This document shows positions 27,801 through 35,689 of a stretch of DNA of 64,000 nucleotides, piece by piece. Under the pieces are notes generated by a model. The model did no database searches and was not told where the DNA came from. It saw nothing but the letters and a program-made list of their open reading frames with translations. Numbering within the stretch: position 1 is the first letter of the stretch; each line of letters begins with the position of its first letter. Made by a program: the position numbers and the translations under genes. Origin of the DNA: Rhea pennata (Eukaryota; Chordata; Aves; Rheiformes; Rheidae); the NCBI RefSeq assembly GCF_028389875.1, contig NC_084682.1:2056001-2120000 (forward strand), read 5' to 3'.

Positions 27801-30649
27801 GAAGTTATCTTTATAATATTCCTGCAGTTAGTTCTAATGCTCACAATACAGAAGCACACGCTGTAGCAACACATGAATGACTAAGATACTTTCCTTTCTG
27901 ATTTTGAAATGCGTAAGTTTGTTTTGGTTCCTGCTACAGACAAAATAATTTTTCCATCTCTGGTCAGAACTGCCAGAAGGAGCTCAACTGATCTGAGACA
28001 GGAGGAGCCTGGTAGGAGCTTGCTATGTAATTGAGCAAGCCCTATGGGAAGAGACAGTGAGGGGCTCTCTGAGGGGTAATTAAGAGAAGGAGCCTCAGAT
28101 AGGAAGTGTACTCAAAGGAAGTGAGAGGAAAAGAGACATTTTTGGGACCAGGTGCAGAGTGTACAAAGACAGAAAGCAAGAAATCAATTTGCCGTTAAAC
28201 ATGTGCTTTGTGTTTACATGTAAACTGTGTGTTTATGTTGCAGGAAATATTATGTGCAAAATGACCTTCTTTAACGACAGTAAAACACCCTTTTTTAGGG
28301 AAACACTTATCTGTAGGTGCACCAAATGGTCTAGCATAATGCATCCTTTTGACTCAGGGTATATATAAGGAGTCTTTATTTATTAAGTTAATATCAATGC
28401 ATCACATCAGCATCAATAAATGAGTCATTACTGTGATCTTTTCACTAAATATCTTATTTTGTGGCTCCTTGCAATGCAATTATGGCCAGCTAAAAACCTT
28501 TGCTCCTCAGTAAACAGTTGTTATAAATGAGACCCTGAATGCTTGGTTTCTGCTTAAAATAACCATCTTGACCTAGGTCATTCCTTGCACAATAGATATT
28601 AAAAACTATCAATCCCTTTTTACACATCATCTATGTCTTTTTAAACCTCTCCAGTGCCAACAGTGGTGGCAAGCAGGTATTTTTGGTGACACACTGTGTT
28701 ACACAGTTCATGTCAGAATGTGAAGTTTATACTTTTCAATATTTTACTACTTAGCAGATGAAGTTGATAGACTAGGATTCATCTATTGGAAATCTGACAG
28801 TGTTGATACTAATATAAAAAGCTATCAGGATATTATTGATTTAAGCAAGTGAATTAAAATTTAGTTCTTAAAGTGCTTTTTCTTGGAAGATTACAGGTAT
28901 TACCTTAACATCTAAGCCTGCCCACATGTCATCTGAGCTGCAGTGGCTCCTGGCTTGTAGCAGTCCAGCTACATTTTGAGCACATCAGGAGCTGCAAACA
29001 CTGACTTCTCGTACATGCATGATTCCTCTTAAGTTGTTTAAAAGGCAGGGACTCCTGATTCCTTTTCTGTTGTTTTGCCTCCATGTGGAGCACTGACATG
29101 TGTGGAGTCATACCTTCATCTCAGATTGCAGTCACACATCCTAAATGGTGCAGAAGTGCCAGTTAAGTACCTAGAAGTATCCTAGCTCACAGGCATGTGC
29201 CTGGAATCCTTTAAAGGATTTTTTTTTAATAAGGTAATTTTATGCATAGCCTTGCAGTTTTCATTGCAAATTACAATACAATTTTTTCGTTTGTCTCACT
29301 CCTGCATTTGGTAAACAAATACTAGAGTACATTTATTAATTTGATTGATCTACTTTAAGTTTTTGCCAGCATTCCAGTTACTGCCCAGCTATTCGGCTGG
29401 GGGAGCATGATTAGCATGCCACGCAAATTTTTTAAAGCCTCTTACATTTCAAGAGATTTCTGATTATACTACTAAGCTTGAGCAAAGCTTCAACAGTTTT
29501 ATACAACACAGATTTCAATTACCATTTATTTTGTGACTGAAATGTAAGATTGTGTAACAAAAATTAGTATATTCACCAAGCTTTCTTAGTTGTTTATCTC
29601 CAGACTTATTCTCTCAGCCTTTGTCTCTCTTTAACCTGAGCATGTATATGCCATAAAGCAGTTGGTAACCTTAGTTCTTATAATATTTTGCTGGCCTTAA
29701 TATTCCATTTTATACTGCTGTGCAATTCTAGATTCAGAAAAACCTTCAGAAAGAGTAACAACTGCTCTTTTGTGATGAGGAAATAATATGGAATTCCGGA
29801 CAATAAACACTGATACAGATACCACTTCAAATACTATTGAAAGCTGTGCTGGCCAATGTCTTGTTTCCTTGCAGCTGCACAAATAGTTGTTGCATACCAC
29901 TGCTTATCTTCATCCAATTCTTAATATACTGCAGTTGAAACGTAACAGCAGCTGCCTGTGCTCTTTCTTCAAAAGTTTCTTCCTCTTTTGATGTGGGAAT
30001 GTAGAACTTAAAAATTCTTTCCTCTGTTGTATAATCCTTCTTCAAGATCATGGGAGTTATAATTTAATGTTGATGGAGATTGCATAGCAAGCTTGCAATA
30101 TATACTAATGGCTTTGATTAAATCATTCATCAATCTGAGAAAATGTAATATATTGTCTCTGACATGTTACTTATTTGATACCTATCTGTAGTAACAAGAT
30201 AGATAATTTTTATCATGATGTCCAAAATTGTTTCAGTTGTTAAAAATGCCTAAATTTTACCGTCTCTCTCTTTTTTTTTTTTTTTTTTTTTTTTTTTAGC
30301 CAGATGAAAACTCGCTGGATTTCTCGTCTTGTATGCTACGTCCAGGCATTAAGAATGCCCAAGATCTTGCCTGTGGGGTTTGCCTCCTAAATGTGGATTC
30401 CAGAAGTAAAGCAAGTATCATGGTCTCTGTTGTCAAACTCATTTTTAATTTAGGTCTGACTGTGTTTAAGCTTTGGGTATATTTATAAATCTTCTGGCTA
30501 AAATTTGTAACTGACAGTAGCAAAGACAGAATCTGACCAATAGATGGGCCTATATTCACTGGGCCTGGGGTATGACAGGTAACAACTGTGGATAAAGGAT
30601 TGAGGAGTTAAACTCTTCAGAATAGGGATGAAACTGGGCTACAGAGATT

Positions 30650-30680
<31 letters not shown>

Positions 30681-32246
30681 AGAAGACTCTTTTTTTTTTT
30701 TTTTATGAAATGCATCTCTGAAGATTGTGTCGGAAGGGAACTATTACCGCTAGAAGAGCTGGGAGGGAATCCCAAGATATGTGCAGAGTAATATCAACTA
30801 ATTAATGTATTATCAGCAGTTTTGTTGACTTTTTGGTTTCAACATTATTTCAGAAAGAAGAGAAACCTGTGGAAGAGCTTCCTAGAAAAGTATGAATCCG
30901 TAAAAAAAAATAATTAAAAAAAAAAACCCTTATAGAATCATTCTCTTAGTTGAGTGTGGAAGGCTGAATTGCTGGCTAGCCTTCAGCTATCATTCTCAAT
31001 TGTATCAATCATGACTCCTTTTCTTCTAGTCATTTTTTGTGACTGTAATACTCAATCTGATCGACTAACATGCTCTAGAGCCTCCCTTTTGTCTTGTCTG
31101 CATGCTTGTATCTTGTGAACAGCTTTCTGGTTTTGTGCTATTTCTGTTTTGTGGTAGAAAATTCAGTGCAGTGAGTTTCTGAATTTGTAGCTGCCTGTTT
31201 GTCTGTTACAGAAGGTGGGAAATGTTAGTTTGCTACAAATTTGTTTGCTACAAATATTTTAACTTTTGACTATATGCAGTAGGCAATGGCTTTTTTTTAT
31301 TTTTAATCTTTGGAGGAAATCTGGGGTCATGAGGAAGAGAGGTAGAATAATCTTTTTAATAGGTAGCCATGCAGTGTTAGAAATATTTTTGAAGTAGGAA
31401 CAGCTGCTAACCATTCTCTTTTTGAATAGGAAAAACAAAAAATTAACCTTATCTCAGAGGATCTAGTTTAAAAAATATTTTTTTGTAGTTTGCCATGACC
31501 TCTAAGCAATATCTCCACCTAGCAACGTATATCAACCTGTTTTAGGTTTGTTGATAGCTTTACACTCCCTGTCCAGAAGTTCCTTTTGTAAAGTACGTGC
31601 ACTTAATAGGAGGAAGTGGACCAAATTCAACCTGAAATGTAGACAGATAACCCTGATACCAAGTGTTGCACTTGTCTAAACCATAGCAAAATTTAACCCA
31701 GTGAAATAAATGCAGTAACTAGCTACTGGCTAGCAGAACAAGCCTTTGTGTAGATACGTAGGGGAATTAGTAGAAGGTAAATGAAACAAGGTGAGTTAAC
31801 TCCCTGGTTTCAGATCAAATGGAATACTAGTCAGATCACTCTTTTTAATAAAGGCTGTAACAGAAAAAGTAGGTATCGGGTATGATGGTTGGAAGTTTTG
31901 TCCATTTGCAAATATTTTGCAGACTAGAATAGAATACTGTTTGTTGGCTGCTCTCTTGCTGCAAGTGGAGATCTATTCAGAGTGAGAGGGTCCCGGTTCT
32001 TCCATGCTATGCCATTCTGGGGTTAATACTTGTGCAATATCTGTTTTCCATTCTAGCTTCTGGATCATGAAGTAGAAGAGATTGTCACACTTGTTTCAAT
32101 TCTTGTTATTCTAGGCCTTTAATTCAGAAACGGATAACTTTAAACTGGCTTATGGAGGGCACCAGTACCATGCAAGCTGTGCAAATTTCTGGATCAACTG
32201 TGTGGAGCCAAAACCTCCAGGTCTCATTTTGCCAGACTTGCTATGA
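193..32246 (+). CDS. SYNRG: Synergin gamma, 3' two thirds of the gene (20 coding exons, 5' end outside window)
   Basis: Gamma-synergin is a cytosolic adaptor that binds the gamma-ear of AP-1 and GGA proteins at the trans-Golgi network and endosomes. The coding span is 193..323, 663..768, 1387..1498, 2706..3005, 3712..3933, 6192..6269, 7423..7619, 8519..8767, 9584..9720, 11729..11847, 12020..12082, 14383..15333, 24310..24912, 25277..25440, 26161..26214, 26977..27073, 27358..27506, 30300..30410, 30854..30889, 32115..32246. These total 4011 nt in one uninterrupted frame (1336 residues plus TGA). Every intron is GT-AG except the one after 30410, which is GC-AG. The translation follows human SYNRG, as remembered, exon by exon: charged helix, EH domain, acidic-Phe motif region, conserved C-terminus. 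The first exon enters mid-protein, so the initiator and N-terminus lie left of position 1. Exon edges were set by splice sites plus frame and could be off where alternative sites exist. The gene is convergent with DUSP14. Confidence 0.95.
663..768 (+). CDS. SYNRG: SYNRG exon b (charged helical segment)
   Basis: The acceptor AG is at 661-662 and the donor gtatgt at 769. The peptide is rich in E, K, R and Q (for example LEEERKRRQFEEQKQK), so it is probably a single long helix or short coiled coil between the N-terminal disordered region and the EH domain. It ends in phase 0. The following intron (769-1386) is AT-rich with a T/G low-complexity patch near 1272-1315; I see no other feature in it. 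Confidence 0.92.
1387..1498 (+). CDS. SYNRG: SYNRG exon c
   Basis: The exon encodes the conserved stretch TGEKSRDDALEAIKGNLDGF and on to HPKKP. It starts after tttcag (AG 1385-1386) and ends before gttt at 1499, in phase 1. Reading past 1498 hits a stop within intron sequence. The next intron (1499-2705, 1.2 kb) shows no recognisable element. Confidence 0.9.
2706..3005 (+). CDS. SYNRG: SYNRG exon d (Ser/Pro/Gln-rich with one acidic-Phe motif)
   Basis: The acceptor AG is at 2704-2705 and the donor gtaact at 3006; phase is 1 to 1 and length 300 nt. The motif DDEEFSDF (2759-2782) is the first of the acidic-phenylalanine type that in this family bind gamma-ear domains. The rest is low-complexity Ser/Pro/Gln/Thr and likely disordered. 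Because the exon is symmetric it could be skipped without a frameshift. Intron 3006-3711 holds a T-run near 3339-3354 and little else. Confidence 0.9.
3712..3933 (+). CDS. SYNRG: SYNRG exon e (variable disordered segment)
   Basis: The acceptor AG is at 3710-3711. The donor was chosen as the gtgagc at 3934 because it keeps phase 1 and joins ...AVEC to GVGVFPSQ in the next exon, the junction expected from mammalian SYNRG. The open frame runs on to a stop at 3992, but that part is intronic. The peptide is Ser/Thr/Glu-rich and is the least conserved part of the gene here, so the exact 3' edge is less certain than for other exons. Confidence 0.8.
3934..6191 (+). other. SYNRG: SYNRG intron with (GA)15
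   Basis: A 2.26-kb intron. It contains an A-rich run near 4838-4860 and (GA)15 at 5101-5130 preceded by A8. No other element or coding region is recognisable. Confidence 0.7.
5101..5130 (+). repeat. (GA)15 microsatellite
   Basis: Uninterrupted GA repeats inside a SYNRG intron. Confidence 0.95.
6192..6269 (+). CDS. SYNRG: SYNRG exon f (linker before the EH domain)
   Basis: This 78-nt symmetric exon (phase 1 to 1) encodes GVGVFPSQDPIQQMMPPWIY and a few more residues. The acceptor AG is at 6190-6191; the donor at 6270 is gtaagtaagtaag, three overlapping strong donor registers. The peptide is well conserved and leads directly into the EH domain. Intron 6270-7422 (1.15 kb) shows nothing recognisable. 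Confidence 0.88.
7423..7619 (+). CDS. SYNRG: SYNRG exon g (EH domain)
   Basis: The acceptor AG is at 7421-7422 and the donor gtacaa at 7620; phase 1 to 0. This exon carries most of the EH domain of gamma-synergin, which in the family binds NPF-type peptides (for example SCAMP1). Landmarks are KLYPILMSSGLPRETLGQIW, then ALANRTTPGKLTKEELY, the usual helix-loop-helix core with the W of the binding pocket. The length is asymmetric, so skipping it would shift the frame. Confidence 0.95.
8439..8478 (+). repeat. T40 homopolymer next to a SYNRG splice acceptor
   Basis: Forty uninterrupted T end 38 bp before the AG at 8517-8518, so they lie within or just upstream of the polypyrimidine/branch-point region of the following exon. 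Length is likely variable between individuals. Confidence 0.9.
8519..8767 (+). CDS. SYNRG: SYNRG exon h (Pro/Gly/Ser/Met-rich)
   Basis: The acceptor AG is at 8517-8518 and the donor gttaga at 8768; 83 whole codons in phase 0. The peptide is Pro, Ser, Gly and Met rich and probably disordered, a linker between the EH domain and the acidic-Phe motif region. A run of 40 T (8439-8478) lies 40 bp before the acceptor. Being in phase 0 at both ends, the exon could act as a cassette. Confidence 0.9.
9584..9720 (+). CDS. SYNRG: SYNRG exon i (two acidic-Phe motifs)
   Basis: It starts after ccag (AG 9582-9583) and ends before gtagta at 9721, in phase 2. It encodes VVKPEDDDFQEFQD and then DDSFTDFQ, two acidic-phenylalanine motifs at 9599-9619 and 9647-9667. 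In gamma-synergin such motifs mediate binding to the ear domains of AP-1 gamma and GGAs. Intron 8768-9583 shows nothing notable. Confidence 0.93.
9721..11728 (+). other. SYNRG: SYNRG intron, 2.0 kb
   Basis: AT-rich, with two C-runs at about 11611-11619 and 11640-11649 near the 3' end and a T-rich acceptor. I see no gene, RNA or mobile element in it. Confidence 0.6.
11729..11847 (+). CDS. SYNRG: SYNRG exon j
   Basis: The acceptor AG is at 11727-11728 after a long T-tract; the donor gtaaaa is at 11848. It completes the split AG|T serine codon and encodes VPSLLIPLPGSK then STDKYAVFKG. The DKYAVFK block recurs as DKYSAFR in the next exon, which suggests a short internal repeat. It ends in phase 1; the next intron is only 172 bp. 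Confidence 0.9.
12020..12082 (+). CDS. SYNRG: SYNRG exon k (63-nt exon)
   Basis: A small symmetric exon (phase 1 to 1) with acceptor AG at 12018-12019 and donor gtaagg at 12083. It encodes CGDKYSAFRELEQPSESKYL preceded by one Asp. It is too short to stand out as an open frame, but it matches the DPGDKYSAFRELEQ stretch of mammalian SYNRG as I remember it. Confidence 0.88.
12083..14382 (+). other. SYNRG: SYNRG intron, 2.3 kb
   Basis: AT-rich with nothing recognisable. Open frames at 13170-13370 and 13700-13957 have no family resemblance. Confidence 0.6.
14383..15333 (+). CDS. SYNRG: SYNRG exon l (large acidic-Phe motif exon)
   Basis: A 951-nt symmetric exon with acceptor AG at 14381-14382 and donor gtgagg at 15334. 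The 317 residues are mostly disordered Ser/Thr/Lys/Asp sequence punctuated by ear-binding type motifs: DDGFTDF (14418-14438), DDFGEFNLFGEF (14712-14747), DDFADF (14775-14792) and DDDFADF (15035-15055). Its last third, from SASVKSLDLPSIGGSSVGKE to GQHPPAA, is near-identical to mammalian SYNRG from memory, stronger conservation than the flanking disordered parts. The frame runs on to 15360, but that tail is intronic. Confidence 0.96.
15334..24309 (+). other. SYNRG: SYNRG long intron, 9.0 kb
   Basis: The largest intron in the window. It contains a T-tract ending at a splice-like acceptor at 15563-15564, a T50 homopolymer (18751-18800), C9/A12 runs near 21774-21795, and CpG-richer islets near 17330-17400, 20180-20240 and 22140-22270. 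No supported coding exon: exons on both sides join in frame without any insert. Confidence 0.6.
18751..18800 (+). repeat. T50 homopolymer
   Basis: Fifty uninterrupted T, the longest homopolymer in the window. It could be the reversed A-tail of a - strand retro-insertion, but I could not find target-site duplications or a recognisable body beside it. Confidence 0.9.
24310..24912 (+). CDS. SYNRG: SYNRG exon m (acidic-Phe motifs, conserved KPKISKFDF block)
   Basis: A 603-nt symmetric exon following a 9-kb intron; acceptor AG at 24308-24309, donor gtaggc at 24913. It encodes DIDDLKCAPFGSY first, then disordered sequence, DFGDF (24651-24665) and DDFGEF (24774-24791). It ends in a highly conserved block (SEKPKISKFDFLVATSQGK and EEMIKSELATFDLSVQ). 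The last third is conserved with mammals; the central part diverges. Reading to 24944 is intron. Confidence 0.96.
25277..25440 (+). CDS. SYNRG: SYNRG exon n
   Basis: The acceptor AG is at 25275-25276 and the donor gtaagg at 25441; phase 1 to 0. It encodes GSHKRSLSLGDREISRSSPL, containing a basic-Ser patch (KRSLSL) that looks like a kinase or 14-3-3 type site, then RDRSNTLSEKPALPVIRDKY. It is almost unchanged from mammals. This starts the conserved, probably folded C-terminal region. Confidence 0.93.
26161..26214 (+). CDS. SYNRG: SYNRG exon o (54-nt exon)
   Basis: Eighteen whole codons between aaacag (AG 26159-26160) and gtaagt at 26215. It encodes ESERYAYEWQRCLESALQ, which matches the start of the conserved C-terminal domain in mammalian SYNRG. 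Phase is 0 at both ends. Introns on either side (25441-26160 and 26215-26976) show nothing notable. Confidence 0.92.
26977..27073 (+). CDS. SYNRG: SYNRG exon p
   Basis: It starts after cactag (AG 26975-26976) and ends before gtatgt at 27074, in phase 1. It encodes VIKKANDTLNGISSSSVCTE then VIQSAQGMEYLL, essentially the mammalian sequence. It is predicted helical and belongs to the folded C-terminal domain. Confidence 0.93.
27358..27506 (+). CDS. SYNRG: SYNRG exon q
   Basis: The acceptor AG is at 27356-27357 and the donor gtaaga at 27507; phase 1 to 0. It encodes GVVEVYRVTKRVELGIKATA and on through KLQQLLKDIDKVWNNLISF, an amphipathic helical stretch. It is virtually unchanged from mammals, which suggests a folded partner-binding surface, although I know of no named domain for it. 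Confidence 0.94.
27507..30299 (+). other. SYNRG: SYNRG intron, 2.8 kb
   Basis: AT-rich, ending in CT repeats and T27 directly against the acceptor AG. A 74-codon - strand frame (29827-30051) with protein-like composition is present but unassigned. Nothing else is recognisable. Confidence 0.6.
30300..30410 (+). CDS. SYNRG: SYNRG exon r (C-x2-C, GC donor)
   Basis: The acceptor AG (30298-30299) follows 27 uninterrupted T. It encodes PDENSLDFSSCMLRPGIKNA then QDLACGVCLLNVDSRSK, including the Cys pair of a possible zinc site. The only junction that keeps frame with the next exon is at 30410, before gcaagt, a GC-type donor whose +3 to +6 bases (AAGT) fit the consensus. A GT at 30406-30407 would give a premature stop in the next exon. 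Intron q-r (27507-30299) is 2.8 kb. Confidence 0.9.
30854..30889 (+). CDS. SYNRG: SYNRG exon s (36-nt microexon)
   Basis: Twelve whole codons (KEEKPVEELPRK) between tttcag (AG 30852-30853) and gtatga at 30890. It matches KEEKPAEEHPKK of mammalian SYNRG. Phase is 0 on both sides, so inclusion or skipping only changes the linker length between the Cys pair and the His/Cys cluster. A/T homopolymers flank it (A-run at about 30647-30666, T-run at about 30689-30704). Confidence 0.85.
30890..32114 (+). other. SYNRG: SYNRG last intron, 1.2 kb
   Basis: A GT-AG intron before the final exon; A-runs occur just after the donor (30901-30925). No other feature is visible. Confidence 0.6.
32115..32246 (+). 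CDS. SYNRG: SYNRG last coding exon (stop codon TGA 32244-32246)
   Basis: The acceptor AG is at 32113-32114. It encodes AFNSETDNFKLAYGGHQYHA then SCANFWINCVEPKPPGLILP and DLL, then TGA. This is the exact C-terminus expected for SYNRG. The H-x2-H-x2-C-x6-C arrangement pairs with the C-x2-C of the exon at 30300-30410. Confidence 0.95.
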   Translation, partial: AFNSETDNFKLAYGGHQYHASCANFWINCVEPKPPGLILPDLL

Positions 32247-35200
32247 AAGGAGTTCTGCTGAAGATGGATTATCAGGCTCTACTAATGTAGGACACCTGGG
32301 GCAATAATGTGATAGTTTTTGAACTGTAATTAGTATTCAAAATGCTTGGCTTTGATCTTTGTACAACAGTGGGTTAAAGCTATGGTCAAATATACAAGCT
32401 CCCCATGAAGAATTTCACTTGAATTTTGAGGTCTTCAGAAATTTCTGGGAAAAAAATGTAGAGTGGCACAAAATGCAGCATTTCAGTCTTTCTCAAGCTG
32501 AAAGTAGGTTACTGTTTGTATCAAACCGGTCTGCTAATCAAAGTGCATAAACCTCTGAGATGAGATAATACCTAGTTTCCAAGAAAAACTGAAATGCTGG
32601 ATAGATTTGTATGGAAGTGACCATTTAAATACTTGAAATATGCATTTGAAAATGAGTCTAATATTTTTGGTATATGGACCATGATGGTTTTTCTTTAAAT
32701 ATTTGCTGCTATACTATTACAATGCACAAGCCACAGTAACTTTCAAGGCAAAACGAGTTATTGACTAAGGAATTGAACTGCAGAGAGTCATTGTATATTT
32801 ATACTTCTACTGTTCTGTACTGTAAACTATACTGTATTCATACACATAACTGGTTAATATGGGAGAATAAGAGCTTGGAAAAATTGTTGAAATTTTTGTT
32901 ATCGTATCTTGATTCTTTAGTACAGGCAGCTGAATTTTAGAACTCGCAATCTCTGCTGTTCTGTTGTAAATACTAGACAAATTCCCTTCTTAGAGTTGTC
33001 CTAAACTATGGATGTGATTTGCTATGCCTTTCACGTTACCCTTAAGTAGTCGTGTGGCTGCATTACTGTTGAAAACTGGACTCCACTGATACTGAGTGTT
33101 TGCTGCTGCATGTAGTATCCTTTTGTATGTCAGTATGCTTTTCTTGATGGGATTCCTGTGGTAACTGGTGCAGTCTAGTGCTATCTGCAATAACGGGGTT
33201 CTTGACTCTTAAAACTGCCAGTACAAGATGTCCCTTAGCTCATACTATAGGTAGGTGTGATCTAACATTGGAAGTTGCTTTACTCAAGCAGGTTATTTTC
33301 TGAAGCAGGCTGTTGCAAACCTGCCGTTTTGTTGCCTGTGGTAGGTATACCTCTCTGGACAGTAAAAGGTTAGTTTATCAGGCTGTCACAAAATGTTACC
33401 CATAAACGTAAAGTACCTGTTTTTTTTCTTTTCTTCAGATACAACATCAAGACGACAGTGCAGTCAGATGTAGTGCTAGCTACAGAATTTCTATTCCAGT
33501 GGGAGCTTTGTGTCATTCTTTCAAGAGCCTTACCACTGTGCAGCCTTACTCAGCTTAGAGTGAGCAAAATGTGATGTATTTGCATCTAGTGCAACTTACT
33601 TCTTAACTCGTTGAATTACTTAAGTTTCTCAGATTTCTAGGGAAGCTTTCTCCTCTCCAAAGCTATCAACAGCTTTTCCAAGTGAATCTTGCCTCTGTTA
33701 TGAGTAACTGACATTGACCAGTGGTTATTTGCTGAAAATGAAATTACAAAGAAAAATGATGCTTCATTTATATAATTAAAAGCTTATTTATATTAAGCTA
33801 TTAATTATGTCAAATGAAATAATGTTGGCTAATAAGAGTGCTAGGTGTCTGGCCCTTATTTACACAGACTAAAATCTTCACGCTGCCTGAAATTAGCTCA
33901 TTAATAAAATAAGCAACTTGTGCCTCCAGTCGCAAGCTCAAGCGAGTCATGTGGCAGGTTCTCAGTAGTGTGACAGTGAGTGCCTGCCTTCTGTTGCCCA
34001 GTAATTATCAAAAAAGGGGCAGTCACTCTTTGATTGCTATTTTGTTTATTAGCTATGGAATAGTTGCAGTAGTCTGCACTATAGCTTTGTGCTGCGCGTG
34101 TTTCCTCAGAGTTGGGAACTGCTGTATACATCACTTGAAAGTATTCCCATTGATACTTGAGGTCTACTTAGTGTAGTAAGTTAGCACTCACTTTTGCATC
34201 CTGAATTGTAAAAAGTATTTAAGCTTTGTCTAAGTTCAAGCAAATGCCTAGCCTTGCTGCTAGCAAGGAGGCTTCTCGAGCGGTTTTGAGTATATAGCTG
34301 ATGTAAAGGCTATTGCTTATTAAAATACTGTATTGGGAAAAGGGAGTTTATTCTTAGCCTGGGTTTCCAACACAGTTCCTGAACACTTAACTGGATAGGG
34401 TTTTTTTTTTAAATTAAAAGAGAATGCCTCAAATAAAACTGGCTGCAACATGATACTTAAAGCAACCAGTATTTCAAATACAGTACCAGCTATATTGTCA
34501 TAAAAATCTTTTTCAGTGATGTTTTTCTTGTAAAGTATTTGTTAAGCAAGTAAGTTTCTTCTCTAAGATGTATCTAGCATGTCTTTTGGCACATAAAAAA
34601 TAACGAATAGACATTTACAATTATAATTGCAGTAGAGCTTACTGAAGTATGACACTACTAGTTGCTTGCTCCCTACTGAAGGGAAAGCAGCAGGCAATAA
34701 TAATGCGTTTGTGGCAAGCAGAAAGCCTTTTTCTAAACACCTTTACGTCATGGAATACACTGAATGTTTTACCATTGATGCATTGACAAGGGCATTGCAC
34801 GAGGAGGATCATTTCACTTCCAAACCCATGTCATTAAAATGACTCACTGTTGCATTCAGCATCTCAGCTGTTACATTGCTAGCCAAAGACCCAGTGTCCT
34901 TGGGATCTGTATCCAAGGTTACGGTATTTTCTACAGTGCGTTGTATCAGATGACATTCTCTTGCTTTGTCTGCATGCAGGTTAATCCGCGTACCGCCTTC
35001 TGTTTCGGTTGTGTTGAATTTTATGAATGTAACTTTATTTTTGGATGTATTCCTTCACTAGGAAAATGTGAAAAACTTGTTGTTTGTTTTTGTTCTTTTT
35101 AATATATGTGTTATCTGCATCTGTCTTGAGATTACCTATGGAAAGTGACTTTTGTATATATTCATGTATATTTGGAGTTTAAGAGATTATTTGCTTGGTT

Positions 35201-35680
35201 AATTTATTTTATATATCACTTTGCTTAGTTTTATTCCTAATGCTTTTATGCTATCATAGTATGTTTCAACTGAAGTTACTGTTTCTGTGGCAGTAGGAGT
35301 GCTAGTGAGCAAACTCTTCCAACCTGTTTTCCTGTCCGTTCATCGTCATGTTTTGCTTTCAGTATTCTCACAAGCTTGTTGGTCCATATTTGATTTAAGT
35401 TTGAAGACTATTTGTTGCATGTGAATTGTTACTTTCTGCACTTGAACATTCCACTGAAATTTTAAATTTTGGCAGCAGCTTCTCTTCACCTGGGTCTGTT
35501 ATGGGCAGCTCCTCCTTGAAAACTGTGTAGTAGATATGAAGTTATAGCAAAGCTCAACCTTCAGTTGAGAAGGAGAAGCTCTTGAAAATCCAAGGAATAC
35601 ACTGTTTTCTAATTACATGTCAATTTAATTAAACTTGAAACAAAATCTGCCTTTTCAATAAAAGCTGCTATTGTACAAAC
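32247..35680 (+). other. SYNRG: SYNRG 3' UTR (inferred)
   Basis: No open frame of interest follows the stop codon; the sequence is AT-rich and continuous to an AATAAA at 35657, followed by T-rich sequence. Length would be about 3.4 kb. Two Pumilio-type elements of the form TGTANATA are visible, at 32965-32972 and 35153-35160. An earlier AATAAA at 33903-33908 could give a shorter form. The exact cleavage site is a guess. Confidence 0.6.
35657..35662 (+). terminator. Likely SYNRG polyadenylation signal AATAAA
   Basis: A canonical hexamer in ttcaataaaagctg, followed by a T-rich element (about 35684-35690 and onward) suited to cleavage near 35680. Further AATAAA hexamers at 33903-33908 and 36018-36023 are the alternatives. 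Confidence 0.55.
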
Positions 35681-35689
35681 TGCTTTTTT

